This document shows positions 1 to 12,300 of a stretch of DNA of 64,000 nt, piece by piece. The DNA is taken from positions 56,386,501-56,450,500 of the forward strand of contig NC_092520.1 of assembly GCF_037038585.1 (NCBI RefSeq), written 5' to 3'. The notes beneath the pieces were generated by a model. It did no database searches. It saw only the letters and a program-made list of their open reading frames with translations, and was not told the DNA's origin. The stretch comes from Patagioenas fasciata (taxonomy: Eukaryota; Chordata; Aves; Columbiformes; Columbidae). Position 1 is the first letter of the stretch, and every line of letters begins with the position of its first letter. The position numbers and the translations under genes were made by a program.

Positions 1-80
1 AGAGACCTTAGCATTTTATGAGACTTACACTATTTTAAAGACTGTTAGTCTTAACGTGAGCTGTATCCCTTTCCTATCAG

Positions 81-203
81 GATGACAATGACGTTTATAT
101 TTTGACTAAAGTCTCGGATATTTTGCACTCAATATTCAGCAGTTATAAGGAGAAGGTGCTGCCATGGTTTGAAAGGCTACTTCCGCTAATTGTCAACCTA
201 ATT
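81..203 (+). CDS. IPO5: IPO5 coding exon (first in window)
   Basis: The acceptor is ttcctatcag at 71-80 and the donor is GTAAGT at 204. The 123 nt give 41 in-frame codons from DDNDVY to LIVNLI, phase 0 at both ends. Positions 1-80 are the end of the preceding intron. Confidence 0.95.
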
Positions 204-3200
204 GTAAGTACCTTGCTTTATTTTAATTTGACTTTTGTTTGTTTTTTTTTTTTTCCTTCTGATGTGTAATAGGCCTTCCATGCTGGAATTTAGAGAACTG
301 GTAATTTCTAAAAGGGATTTTTGAGGAGAGGGCCAAAAAGATGTGGCAGACTGGTGGGGAAGATTGAGACTGAAATAGGTAACAAAGTGTGAAATAGAGG
401 TAAAAGGTTTAGCCTGAAATAATTGTTTTAATTAGCTGAGCTAGTCACCTGGATTTTGTTTTGTTTATGGCATTGCTGCAAGTATCACTAGAGAAAATTG
501 TACTTGTGGGATTAAATTTAATCCAGGAAAATTTTACCAAAATAATAGGCCATTGTTACTGATTGTTCTGTTGATATTGTCATTGACTGTACAAAAATTA
601 CCAATTTTAAGGCGGCTTAAATGTTACGTGTTTCTGCTGCAGTGTCCACACAGGCCATGGCCAGACAGGCAGTGGGGGCTGTGCATTTTTGATGACGTTG
701 TAGAGCACTGCAGCCCCTCCTCGTTCAAGTATGCCGAATACTTCCTGAGGCCGATGCTCCAGTCAATATGTGACAACAGCCCGGAGGTTCGGCAAGCAGC
801 TGCCTATGGTGTTGGAGTTATGGCACAATTTGGTGGGGACAGCTATCGTCCTTTTTGCACAGGTACGTATGTCCCCTAGATAAAACTGTTTGAATGTGTG
901 ATTCTGAAAAATAAAACAAAACAAACAACACAAACGCAAGAAAAAAACCAAAAAAACCCCACCAAAAACCAAAACAGCACACCTTTTGCTTAATGAGATC
1001 TCCTCCCTTTGACAGTGGAATATTATGTGAATTCCTTGGGCTTTTAATGATGTACTGCTTAGCAGCATTTCTGTTGCAGCACTTACTGCTTAGTAAACTT
1101 AATTTACATATATTTTACAAAATATGGTCTGACATGCAAACATTTATTTCATTACAAAATAGCTTTTTGGTGCACACGTGTCTCATAGTTGCTTTTCATT
1201 GATACTAATGTGGTGACATATTAATGCCAAATCCTTTTGGATGTCTGGAAAAATTATAAAAATGACTTATAATGAGGAGTATCCTAGAATACAACTAATG
1301 TGGCTCTCTGCTTTCCTTTTATGTAAAAAAGAGCCTGATTTCTGTGACCAATACATGATAACACCTATCAGAAACACTTTGTCTGCTTTCTTTCCGATGT
1401 CTCTGGTTTCTCTAAAACTTCATATTTGTCTTGAATTTAAAGAAATGATTGTCTGCTGGCACTCTTCTTGCCAGTCAACAAAGTTAATTTTGCACACTAA
1501 ATAGCGTGTATATTTCTTTATTAAGAAAATACTGAACTCTGTCAAATATGTATTTTTCATGAATCTTAGATGAAAGCTGAATTAAATTATGTGAGAAAAT
1601 AAAAACTATGTGCTAGGGATAAATTAGGGTTTTAACACAAGTCTCACCCTCATCAGTAGAGGTGGTAATTTTCACTGTTAATGTAAATGTAACTGTCACA
1701 CGGTGACAATCCAGATGAGGTGTCTTTAAACAAACCAACAAAAACCAGAGAGGGAAACCTTGCAGTGAAACATGAGAGCATTAAAGTTTTAAATGGTCTA
1801 GAAAAATACTTCCTAAAAGGGTTTTTTTGTGAACTTTTCCATAAGGTTTTTAATGTGTTATCTCATGACTAGATGAGTAGAAGCTGAGGTGAAGACAGTT
1901 CTGATTTTGTGGTTTTAGCATCTGTTGAAGTCTAGTTTTAGTTTTCATTCATTAGATTTTACCTTGGTCCACCTAAAGATTGTAACTCTGATCCTTTTCT
2001 TTATACCTGGCTTTTCCTTTAGCTGGATGTTTAGATAAAATAACCTTTTTACTTTACAGCATGCAGTTGATTAGTAGGCACCTCCAAAGTTTTTTAAATA
2101 CTTTTTATGTACATGAAAGAACTTTGTAATTTATTTTAATAAATTAAGATGTGCTGTGATTAGAAACAAAGTAAATCCGTGGCATGAGAAGCTTTGTACC
2201 CCTCAGGTTTTACTGTCTTCTCTAAAATCATCATGTTTGTGAGCTTTTATTTATAAGTTAATTTTTCTACTGATTAATATCTAGCATGGGCATTTTGTTG
2301 TATTGAAAGTTTATAGCAAGTGTATTAACATAAACATTTTTGGCAGCTGAAAAAAATACAGGGATATAGGGAGAACTTGTCAATGACACAAGAGCCACAA
2401 TGAAACAAAAAAAAAAACTAAAAGAGAATTGGTAAAGAACAAAATAATAAGATGGAAGGAAAAACTACACCAAACCAAGTAACTTTCTAATGGGGTTAAA
2501 AGGTTACAATTTATGTGACTGTCAACATTACTTCTATTTCTGACATTGGTGGAAGAATATAATCAGCTATTCTTTGTGAATATTTTATTAATCAATGGCA
2601 TGTGTTTCTTCCAAAATCATATCGGTGGCCTCAAATTTTTTGGTGGTACAAGATGTCAGAGTAGTCAGTCCTGGGGAAAAAAAATATTATTACTATTATA
2701 GAAGATGGCCTTTCATAATCAAAAAGGGGTTTTAGGAATCACCTATCACAACATCTATGTGAGAACAGATCTGTTTTCTAGACAAGAAGAAAACTTTTCT
2801 GCCAAGCTGTAGGGAGGAGACTGTGCTAGTTCATTTTGATGCCCTCCTAATCTTATGGCTGCAAGGATGCAGAAACCTACAGAGTCACCCATGAGTATTA
2901 AGGAGCATGAGGAAACACAGATGAGATTTAGCTTCAGCAGTCATGAAAACTTGAGGTATAAAATACACACTCAGTTTGCCTGGACACTGTAGACTTACGT
3001 GAAATGAACTCTGCTTTGCAGAAAAGTCCAGCATCGTCCTGCATTCAACACACTCCAGCTAGTGGGTCTGATGACCAATGTTTCTGCAGTTCTGTAACGT
3101 TTATCAGGCCTGTAAAAGTATCCTCATCTAGTTTAGGGTTAGTCATATTTTTGCATAGCTACTAAATTACTGAAAGAATTAATTCAGTGAAGTTAGTATA

Positions 3201-6200
3201 CCAAGTGTCATTGTACCTTCCTTAGCTGCAAACCTGCTACCTACTCATCAAAATGAAGTAGTGCAAGATCACACTCTTCTTCAGTAATTGGAGTTATTTT
3301 GGAGTGTGCCTGTTTTCTGTGCTGATACAGAATTTTACAGCTTTAGCATTATATTTTTAGAAGAACACAAGGACAATTGTTCTGTATGAACAAGGAGTGC
3401 TCTGAAGCCTGCATGGACGTTAGTAACTAAAACTGTGACATTAACGTTCATTTAGAAGTGTGTATTTGGTTACCTGCATGAATATTTAAAAAAAAAAGGC
3501 TATTAATGTATCAAGAAAATTGGCATTTTTCCTTTGATTTTTACCATGCTTTTACCGTGCTGGGTGGGTTCAACAGATGCGATTATTCCCATGAGCTTTT
3601 TCTAGTGCACCTTTAAGTGGTTGGAGGTGTCTTATGTGTACGTACATCTTACGTGTGTGTGCACAAGCAATACATGTAGAGCAGGCATATGCTATAGACA
3701 TGCGCTACAGTCCAAATTAATGTGAATGTCACTGTATCAGTGCTTTCCATCATTCAGTGTTTATAGAACCTATTAGATTAAAAAATAATGCTTATCTATG
3801 TTTTTACTGCAAGTTACAGTGTCTTGTATATTGTAGATTGCATAACTTCAACTGAGAGACACCGAAAGATTTTTTTTTCGTTTGAACTTGTAAAGTAAAT
3901 CCAAACTTCTGCTGTGGCTGTTTTCTTGCATTTCCTTGCATAAATTTATCTATCTGTTTGGTTTTCATATGATGATTATTGAGCAGGGAAGAACCTAGAA
4001 GTAGTGGGACATTGGGATGTCTGGTTTTTAGTGCTTGGGTCACAAAACCACATGTTTTTATTGCATGCAGTAGCCTCTTGTAGAATTGGTGATGTTAATA
4101 AAAGGTAACTTGATCGTGCATTAAACTTTATTCTTGTGTTTGACAATTAGAGGCGCTTCCATTGCTGGTAAGAGTCATTCAGTCACCAGATGCCAAAACC
4201 AAAGAGAATGTCAATGCAACAGAGAACTGCATTTCAGCTGTAGGAAAGATCATGAAGTTCAAGCCTGACTGTGTAAATGTTGAAGAAGTCCTGCCACACT
4301 GGTTATCATGGCTTCCACTTCATGAAGATAAAGAAGAAGCTGTTCATACTTTTAGTTACCTGTGTGACTTAATTGAGAGGTAAGGCAGAGTCTTGGTACA
4401 GCTGCAGAAAGTAAGCCTGTTTGCAGGTTCTTCCCTTGCATTTGTTTTCCGAAAAGGAGAAACTGCCAGGTTAATCTGCAAATGCTTTGGAGAAGATAAT
4501 TTGGAATGACACAACTGAGCCTTCCGTGGTGTTATTGCTGGTTTTTAAACAGTTGGTGTTCTCATCCTAACTAATGGCTGTATGGCTTGAAAAATACCCT
4601 GGGTGCTTTATGTGTGCATAATGAGAAAGGATCAGCTGGGTACTTCTACAGAAAATTTCAGGAAAATTTTTGATGCTCTGCTTACGTATCAGCATTAATA
4701 ACTGGTCAGGTCTTTTTACTTAAGAGCAGCAGACATGTCTTTGCAGCTTTTTTTTCATAACCTTTCAAAGTAGCTTTGCACCTTTTTGCTTTCCAAAAGC
4801 TTGAGTATCAACAAAACAAAGTATGAAGCAGAGAAATAATACAGACAAATTCATGATACAGTGCTGTTTCCCTTAATAAGTTTGTAATGATAATTTCCAT
4901 TACTTTTGAAAGCATCTTGTCCCACAGCTTGTTCTTCAAATTTGTCATGCCTCACATAGGTCAATGGAAGAAAAGAAAATATTCTATTGTGGGTACAAGT
5001 TGCATTTCATAATTGAGCGGAGGAATGTCAGCTTCTTCTGAACCATGCGGTAGCCATGTTCTGGCAATAACTTTGCTTTTCTACAGTCTTCTCTGCTTTG
5101 TGACTACCTTGTATCTCTTATAGCAGCTGAAGTCTCCATACTGATAATAGTACAGTTGTGTATGTGCACATGTGTATGGAAATGAGGAATTACAATACTA
5201 GCACGTTTCTGTACCCAGCTGTGTGCAGGTGGCTCAGCCTTGCTACGTACTTCTCTGGAGCTCTATCAGTCCTATATTCGTAGCCTCTGTGTTCCAGCAG
5301 TGGTAGGTGGCAGGGCTGGAAGTAGATGGTGTTTTCTACCCAGATCCCTGGTTGCCAACACTCCTCTACTCCAACACTTGGCTGGAAAAGAGGGAGCAGA
5401 ACTGCTTACTTGCTTTGTCAGTGCTGGGCGAGAGCTGAAATCACCAGTGCTCCGATGCCAGAACAACCTCCTCCCCTTGGCAGCGCTGACAGAGGAATAA
5501 GCCCTTTTAGGCAGGGTATTTCTGGCATGCTGTTTACAGTTCCATTGGCACGGAACTCAATCGTTCTGTGAAGTAACTTCTTACTGACGAAGTGTAGGCT
5601 GATTAAAGTATCAGCTGGTTAAATATTAACAGGAGAGGGAACATTCTGTCAACAGGCAACAAAGCTATCCGTGCTTACTCAGCCAAGTGAAACTTGTATG
5701 TAAATAAGCAGGTTTAAAATAAGATATTTCAAAATCACTCAATTTACTTGTAAGATACTTACTTTTTTTTTTTTTTTTAGTTAAACATTAGTTTATTTGT
5801 AATATGTGTTTTCATTGTAACAGCAACAACCCCATTGTCCTTGGTCCCAACAACTCAAACCTTCCCAGGATATTTGGTATAATTGCGGATGGTGAAATTC
5901 ATGAAGCTATTAAACATGAAGATCCATGTACCAAGCGGTTGGCTAATGTTGTTCGTCAAGTGCAGGTGAGCAAATGCTTGCTTAGTTATAAAGGGAACAT
6001 CTAGAATCTCCTTCCAGAAGTAACCAAACTCCTAAACAAGTTTTGAGAGCCTTGTCTCCATAGAGAATAATGCTTCAACCACTGATCTTGGAGATCCTTG
6101 AACTGTTAATGATAAAAATTGGTAGCATTTGCACTTGAATAAAGTCAAAAAAGTTTTTAAGGTGTATGCAGCTAGATGGTAAATGTGCTAGCCAGTATTG

Positions 6201-8672
6201 TGGTTGGGTTTTTTCATTTGTTTGGGTTTTTTCCTGAGCCAGAAATTAAAAACTGTAGAGAAATCTGCCTATCTCTGTATAAGTGAACTGTACTGCAGGA
6301 TTTGATCCAACATGTGGTTCCTCTAAAGGGTCCCCAGCACCCCGTGGTGACTTACTAATATAGCAGAGGCTTGGGATCTTTGCTAGAGGATGAGCACAAT
6401 CCACAAGTAATTTTACTGCTGCCCTCTTTAATCTAATGCAAATACAGGTGGTTGTGCACTATTTTCCCTGCCTCTGGGGAATTGCCTCAAGGTTCACTTC
6501 CTCTGGACCCTGATGAATACTTATGATGCTGGGTGGTGAGGATGTTCAAATACTTTAGCTGCATCTCTCCACAGTGTTGTAAGCAATAGTACTCGTAGGG
6601 CAGATCTGATCCAGGGCCAAATGTTATCAGGTGGACGTACTTGACAGTTGCAGCACCTAATGATAAAAAGTGGTGTGCCTGGCAAGCGTACAGCTTATGA
6701 AAATGTGTGGAGGATCTGGAGCAGCAGCTGTTCAATTATTGTCCGTTCCACCTGGCATGCTTTGGCAAAACTCAGGTTTGAGAATTTTTGGAATACTTAG
6801 TTCTGGAAAGGATTCACTTGGATGAGTGTATCAGCCTGTAAGATCCATTATGTCTGGTAGAAAATGACTTGTTAAAACTCTGAAGGCATAAAAAGAATGA
6901 AAACAAGTAAAGTTTCAAAGTGAAAGTGGTATAAATGGCTGCTCTAGATTCTGGCTGACAGATATGAATCCTTGCTGTTAGTACTTCAGGTTGGGTATGG
7001 AAATATATATTAGGGTATGCTAATGCATTTTTTCAGTTTACCTTAAATGCTCAAGGTTAGTTGATTTATTTTTTTTAAGCAAAGTCTTGTTTTGGCTAGA
7101 AATGATAGGAATATTAAGATGGGAACCACACTTCTGCATTGGTTAAATGATTTACTTTGAGGGGAAAAAATCTTGAAGGTAATTCTTTTTAAATAGATAA
7201 TTTTAGTTTACTGTTACCAATTGCCATTAGTCCTATTTCCACACATAATACTTTGACTTTAGTAAAGTATTGTAAACGTTTTATACCACGGTAGGAACTC
7301 CAAAGGCTGTGTAGTTGCTAACAGTCCGCCTGCTGCTGCTGCTTCCCAGATTCCGGGAGAAAGAGGTTTTTTGTAATGGTCTCAGTAAGCTGTTCCATAC
7401 CCAGCACCTGACATGAGTAACATTATGGTCATGGATGGAATTAAACAAACTTTTTTCCTTGTGCTTAGCTATTCTCAGACCAGAAATATTTCAGTGTAGA
7501 GTATCAATTTCAATGTGTGTCAAAAATGCTAGAAAAGCACATCGAATTCTGCGATATCCCATTATACATTGGGAGTCTAAAATGCCTAATATTATTCAAA
7601 ACTAAAAAGCACAAACCCAGACTCGGGGATTTTGTTTTCAAATTCCGTAAATCCATTTTTGAATTTTTAAGAGTATGTGAGAAAAGGGCATTATAATGGA
7701 GCTGAACATAAAATATACAAAATAGAAATGAAAACAGTTCTTTTTAGTTTACTTTAAGTATACTGCTATCACAAAAACCAATCTAAAAACTTAAGGACAG
7801 TCACCCACAGTTTTTTTTCCTGTCATTGTCCTTCTGAAGAAAGCAGGGAGCCAGCTGCTTCCAGCCTCTATTGATAATGAATAAGTACTCCCAACCTTTT
7901 ATAAATTCCAGCATTTTCTGGTACCTTCAGAACCAGTCCCTACAGATGGTGACTTAAAAGCTGATGTCTCAGCTGAGGCCTGTGGTAGCACAGGTGAGGT
8001 TTCCTGAGAGGAAAGAAAGTGTTTGCTTTACATTGACCCTCACAGATAGTGTGTATATATGTTCGCTTCTCTCTGGCAGGTAACTGACCATTCCTTTCAC
8101 TGAAGAGCAATGCTGTCTGTCAGCAGCAGAATTTTGCATGTGCACACATAGTGTAGTGTGTTACGCTGCAATCGCAGCGGTCCCTTCCTCTGAATGCGTT
8201 ACTGGTGCACCAGTGCCCAAAAGATACTCCTGCATTTAGGCATGAACATGGATCTCTTCAACTTGCAAAAGGGAGCAAATTATTTAGGCAGTGATTAACT
8301 TAACGGTGCAAATTGTCATTTTAGTTCTAGGGAGTTCCCAGGAGTTTTGAAGCTATTACACTGGTGCTATTTAACCAGAGCTTGCCTCTGTTTGGCATTT
8401 TGGAGCATCTCTAGTTGAACCTCTGTAGGATTGCATATAACTGAAGATGTCAGTCTATTCTCCTTCGAATATGTATTACGGGGATAAGCCCAGTGAATGC
8501 TGAGCTTTGTAAACATGTGGAAGTTTAGTGTGTGCCTTAGAAGCTTGTCAGCCTACATAAAGACACCTTCTCGTTTGTTTTCTAGACATCTGGAGGACTG
8601 TGGACAGAATGCATATCACAGCTCAATGCAGATCAACAGGCAGCCATACAGGAGCTCCTGCACTCTGCTTGA
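81..8672 (+). CDS. IPO5: IPO5 (importin-5), C-terminal 266 codons in five exons
   Basis: Importin-5 is a karyopherin of the importin-beta family that carries cargo such as ribosomal proteins and histones through nuclear pores and releases it on RanGTP binding. Five exons (81-203, 643-862, 4151-4379, 5824-5965, 8586-8672) have AG/GT borders and compatible phases (0, then 1, 2, 0, 0) and join into one frame of 266 residues plus TGA. The peptide follows the IPO5 C-terminus as I know it, for example [62 protein letters not shown] and the terminal TSGGLWTEC...QELLHSA. This part belongs to the C-terminal HEAT repeats of a protein of about 1,100 residues; the N-terminal part lies upstream of the window. 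No frameshift or internal stop is seen, so the gene looks intact. The relative RANBP6 is a mammalian intronless copy and does not fit a multi-exon gene. Confidence 0.96.
204..642 (+). other. IPO5 intron
   Basis: This intron lies between two verified exons. Only a T-run at 241-254 stands out; nothing else is recognisable. Confidence 0.9.
643..862 (+). CDS. IPO5: IPO5 coding exon
   Basis: The acceptor is tttctgctgcag ending at 642 and the donor is GTACGT at 863. The 220 nt start in phase 0 and end one base into a codon. It encodes [12 protein letters not shown] through GDSYRPFCT, including the conserved FLRPMLQ and EVRQAAAYG segments of a HEAT repeat. Confidence 0.96.
863..4150 (+). other. IPO5 intron
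   Basis: A 3.3-kb AT-rich intron. It contains a C/A-rich low-complexity tract (about 903-980, CAAAA-like). Short ORFs here do not resemble protein families I know. No clear transposon was recognised. Confidence 0.9.
903..980 (+). repeat. C/A-rich low-complexity tract
   Basis: About 78 bp are almost entirely A and C with few other bases (runs such as aaaacaaacaacacaaac). It is low-complexity sequence within an IPO5 intron. Confidence 0.7.
4151..4379 (+). CDS. IPO5: IPO5 coding exon
   Basis: The acceptor is gacaattag ending at 4150 and the donor is GTAAGG at 4380. The 229 nt begin by completing the split Glu codon (G|AG) and end two bases into a Ser codon. It encodes [19 protein letters not shown] through YLCDLIE. 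The Ser codon is completed in the next exon. Confidence 0.96.
4380..5823 (+). other. IPO5 intron
   Basis: A 1.44-kb intron between verified exons. The sequence around 5220-5570 is less AT-rich and gives overlapping ORFs on both strands, but none has recognisable protein features. A T-run lies at 5763-5778. Confidence 0.9.
5824..5965 (+). CDS. IPO5: IPO5 coding exon
   Basis: The acceptor is ttcattgtaacag ending at 5823 and the donor is GTGAGC at 5966. The 142 nt run from the split Ser codon through [25 protein letters not shown] and ANVVRQVQ, leaving phase 0. A T-run at 5763-5778 lies about 45 nt upstream of the acceptor and is not the immediate polypyrimidine tract. Confidence 0.95.
5966..8585 (+). 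other. IPO5 last intron
   Basis: A 2.6-kb intron before the terminal exon. No transposon, RNA gene or further exon was recognised. Confidence 0.9.
8586..8672 (+). CDS. IPO5: IPO5 terminal coding exon with stop
   Basis: The acceptor is tgttttctag ending at 8585. It encodes 28 residues, [18 protein letters not shown] then [10 protein letters not shown], ending in TGA at 8670-8672. This matches the known importin-5 terminus, with conservative changes in the N-A-D segment. Confidence 0.96.
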   Translation, partial: TSGGLWTECISQLNADQQAAIQELLHSA

Positions 8673-8709
8673 AGGGCCTTAATTATCATCTGCAAGAAAA
8701 CTAACTCCA

Positions 8710-8715
8710 AATAAA
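8710..8715 (+). terminator. possible proximal poly(A) signal of IPO5
   Basis: A canonical AATAAA lies 38 nt after the IPO5 stop. A T-rich stretch (tgtttcttttttttgag) follows at 8741-8759. Use of this site would give a very short 3' UTR. It is less convincing than the distal site. Confidence 0.3.
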
Positions 8716-9306
8716 CGTTTACCCTATTGTTTAGGTTTCTTTTGTTTCTTTTTTTTGAGTAAAACCAGAACTGTAGTGCGTGTAGGCCATTCTTCTGCAA
8801 CCTACAGGCAATGGCAGCAGGAAGAAGCATTCTTTCAGAACGGTGTTTAAATCGGTTTCTATCCCACAACACGGAAGAAGTTTCCTGTAAACCCTACAAT
8901 AGCACTGAAGAGTATTTTTCTAACGGTATAAGCCATCCATACGATGGTGAAAGGGAAACAAGTTGAGTTTTCTCATTAGACATAATGAATTAAGAAACAG
9001 CTTTAAGACCTTGTATTCAGCAGTAGATGTACGTTATAACAGATAAACGTTTCTCTGCATCTAGTGTTAATTGTATTAATTGGAGTGTGAGTCTTTGTAG
9101 GGTAGGAAGTGTCCTTCTGCCCAACAAGTTAATAGATCAAAAGATGAATAACTGAAGACAAACATCGAGCATGAAGACCTCATTGACGGCACTTGCAGAT
9201 TCGCAAAACCAACTTGTCCAGTGACTCAATGAGGAAAGCTGTTCAGCTTCCAGCCCTTGAATGTGAAGTCTCTTTGGCATGTCTGACAGTATCTCATTCA
9301 CTCCTC

Positions 9307-9312
9307 AATAAA
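9307..9312 (+). terminator. probable main poly(A) signal of IPO5
   Basis: A canonical AATAAA is followed within 35-60 nt by a GU/U-rich element (gtgatgtgtggttctttttat around 9349-9370), the usual arrangement at a vertebrate cleavage site. Confidence 0.65.
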
Positions 9313-9335
9313 TGACATTGAAACACAAGAAGCTT

Positions 9336-12300
9336 GTGTAAAAGTTCAGTGATGTGTGGTTCTTTTTATTTCTTCTTGTGAAAAGATGCAAGTAACAAAC
9401 TATACAAGTCATGATTTTATATTTGAAACTTTGTATATTGTTGTCTGTTACAGATTTTATGCATTTTCTTTGACTTTTTAACAAAGTTTTCACCCAAGTG
9501 TATAGAATGGAAACCTAATGGCATTCCTTTTATGACAGTAAATTTACGTACCTTGGCTTTAAAATGGTTTTCATGTTCAGATGCGCTTGCATTTAATAAC
9601 TTAGAAAATGTAGCATTGTTCCAGCTGCAAATGTGCAAAATGATGTGGCAGCCAGTGACACTGCTGTAGTGGTCTGTGTTTTGTTTAAAACAATTGGTAG
9701 TTGATAGCCCGACCTGAAAGAATCAGGAAACTTCAGATGTTTTTGGTACTGCAAGAGTGATACACCATTTATCAGCTGACATAGCAGCAAACACAAGCAC
9801 AGAGTGTCTGATTCTGACAAAGGTGAGTCATGGTTTTGCATTCTGATATTTTGAAGGTGTTAGTACATACATTGATCTTTAAAAACTACAGTTGTTTCTT
9901 GAGGTGTTCTTCAAGTCAATCTCAATAGTCCCTTAAAATGTACACCCTCTTTGGAAGGACTTCTAAGTTTTCTTCCTTTATAATAAGGTAGAACTTTACA
10001 TGTAACAAATTCCTCTCTTACTAAAGAATAAACTTCATTTTGCCTTTGACAATGTTTCTGGAACAAAAAAAACCCAATACAGAATGAGGTGTATCAAAAA
10101 CTGCCTAGGACCATTATATCCCAATGTTTGTGACACAAAATGCTTTAACCATACAGGTTGACGCTGTGGTTTGTTTAGAGGCAGCTGAAACAGCCTAACA
10201 AAGTATCTATTAATCTTGTATTTGCAGAAATTCAAGCATTCGTACATCTGGAAAATTAACTGTTAAAGATTAGATACCAGTACTGTGAGAGAACTATTGA
10301 GTCAGGACAGTTATCTCAAGCACCGATCCTGACTACAAAAATAGGGCTATATCATCTGTCATCCTTTCATCTTTCTTGTTTGTGCTTTTGTTTTGGGTTT
10401 GGTTGGGGTGTTTTTTAAGTATTCTTTATTTTAATTTCCCCTCAGTCTAAAACATGCCAGTTTTTCCCTGCAGCTTGATTTTGGTACCATTTTGCAAAGC
10501 TTAAGGCGTTGATTTTTTTTTTTTTTTTTTTTTTCCTTCTTTGGACTACAACTATGGAGAAAATAGCACATTTGGTATTTCCCTGAAACAGAATCAATTT
10601 TGTCTCTCTGCAATGTAAGAGCAGCAGCGTTGGACTTGCTCTCCTATGGACCAACCTTAACCTCCTTTCCTTCCTCTAAGTCCAAGTAAATGAGAACAAA
10701 TAGGACGAGAAGATGAGGTCTCTGTGTGTGCCGGAGCCAGCACAGAGCAACTTTGTGCAGTTACTTCTACCTTGTTAACAGTCACTTTATCAAAGAAAAG
10801 GGCCCTGAGGGAGTCACAGTGCCAGCCTGACAGGTGGGTCAGTCCCAGGGAAGACTTGGAGATCCCGTCTTGCCTGTCCCCACTGAACTTGTCAGGGTTA
10901 ATACAAAAGCTGCTGTAGCATTTTTCTCAACTTGCGCAAAGCTTTAAAATTCTGCGTTCCGTTTCCACCCATTTAAAAGCTGTCTGAATTGCTAATGTTA
11001 GCTTTTCAGGTTCCTTATTTGATGCTTGCAGTACAGAATTTTTATGCAATCAGCCATTCTTGATCTTCCACAGCACTGAGGTACTCTTGCCCAAAGTGTA
11101 ACGGAACAGTCACTTTACCTGCAGCTATCAAAAAAGTGTCATCCTGAGGAAGGAACTGAAGGAATTTGAACTGTGTGGCACTGTATGGGAACTGCCATAG
11201 TTTTATTTTGACAATTTTTTCTGAGTATAGAACTCCAAATTATGCTTTATCAAAATGTTCAGCCAGTGGACTTGGTAAGAGACGTACCTAAGGTAGCATA
11301 AAGAGCCTTGCAAACAACAGCAGTGCGCTCTGCTTTGGCAGAACAAAGAGGTACCAAATTCAGCCTAGACATCCAAGCAAAAGCGTGCAAAATTGTAACA
11401 ACAAAAAACAACTGGAAACTCCCCTTGCTTTGGACACAGTGTTCCAGTATTGCAGTTTCAATAGCTTATTTAGGCATGGAACAGTAAGTAGTGTTTGTGA
11501 GCGTTGCATTCAGAAGTAGCTCGTCTCCTGAAGCTTAGGTGAATTTCCATCTGAACTCTCATCTGTTCTTCTTGTTCCGAAGGTGAAACTACTTGCTTCT
11601 GGTTTGCAGCTCTGGGTTCATGAAATACATTAATGCAGATAAATGTCTACTTTCCTTTGCCTGGCTTTGTCTCAAAGATCCCCTGAGAATCCTGTGCAAA
11701 AATCTGTGTAAGAAAGTGGCTTGTAGACTTCGTGTTTTCAACAGGAGGTTTGTGTATGCAGTGGCATTCCATCCTTGCCTTTTCTCTGCAGGGACTTCAT
11801 GGTAATGCTGAGTGCAAGGGCTGTTGTTCCCCAGCACAGAGCGATTGTTATGACAAATGTCATCTGTTGTTCTCTATACATCTAGATCAATCAGTCTCAT
11901 GTATGGAGTAAGTGCATGAGAGTAAGACATATTGCACAATTGGCATGTTTGATGAAATAAAGAATTAAGGAAAGTGAATTTCCTAATGACTGTGAATGCA
12001 TGTACGTACTGGGGATGCAGCTGCTTTGGGCTCTTGAACTGGAGCCTTTTTTTGCATTTGTGGTGTCTGTAGGGGTGCACACATACAGTGAGCCTTCCAA
12101 ATATAATGAGGGTGGTATTAAAAATAATACAAAAGTCAGGTATTTGCCACCCCATTTTTTTTTTCAACTTTGATGTATTTTGCTATGCATTGGAGCAGCT
12201 TAGACTTCACTATTTAATCATTCGATCCACTCTTTGCTAACTTAACCCATTGCATGGGGCTTGATGGTCTTTTAAATTCTAAAAAATGCATTTGTTGTCT

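Larger units (their letters stand above)
8673..9335 (+). other. IPO5: IPO5 3' untranslated region
   Basis: This non-coding sequence follows the IPO5 stop codon and runs to the probable cleavage site about 20-25 nt after the AATAAA at 9307. It is AT-rich with no competing conserved ORF. The end coordinate is inferred from the poly(A) signal and the GU-rich element behind it. Longer transcripts using further signals (for example AATAAA at 10027-10032) are possible. Confidence 0.7.
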
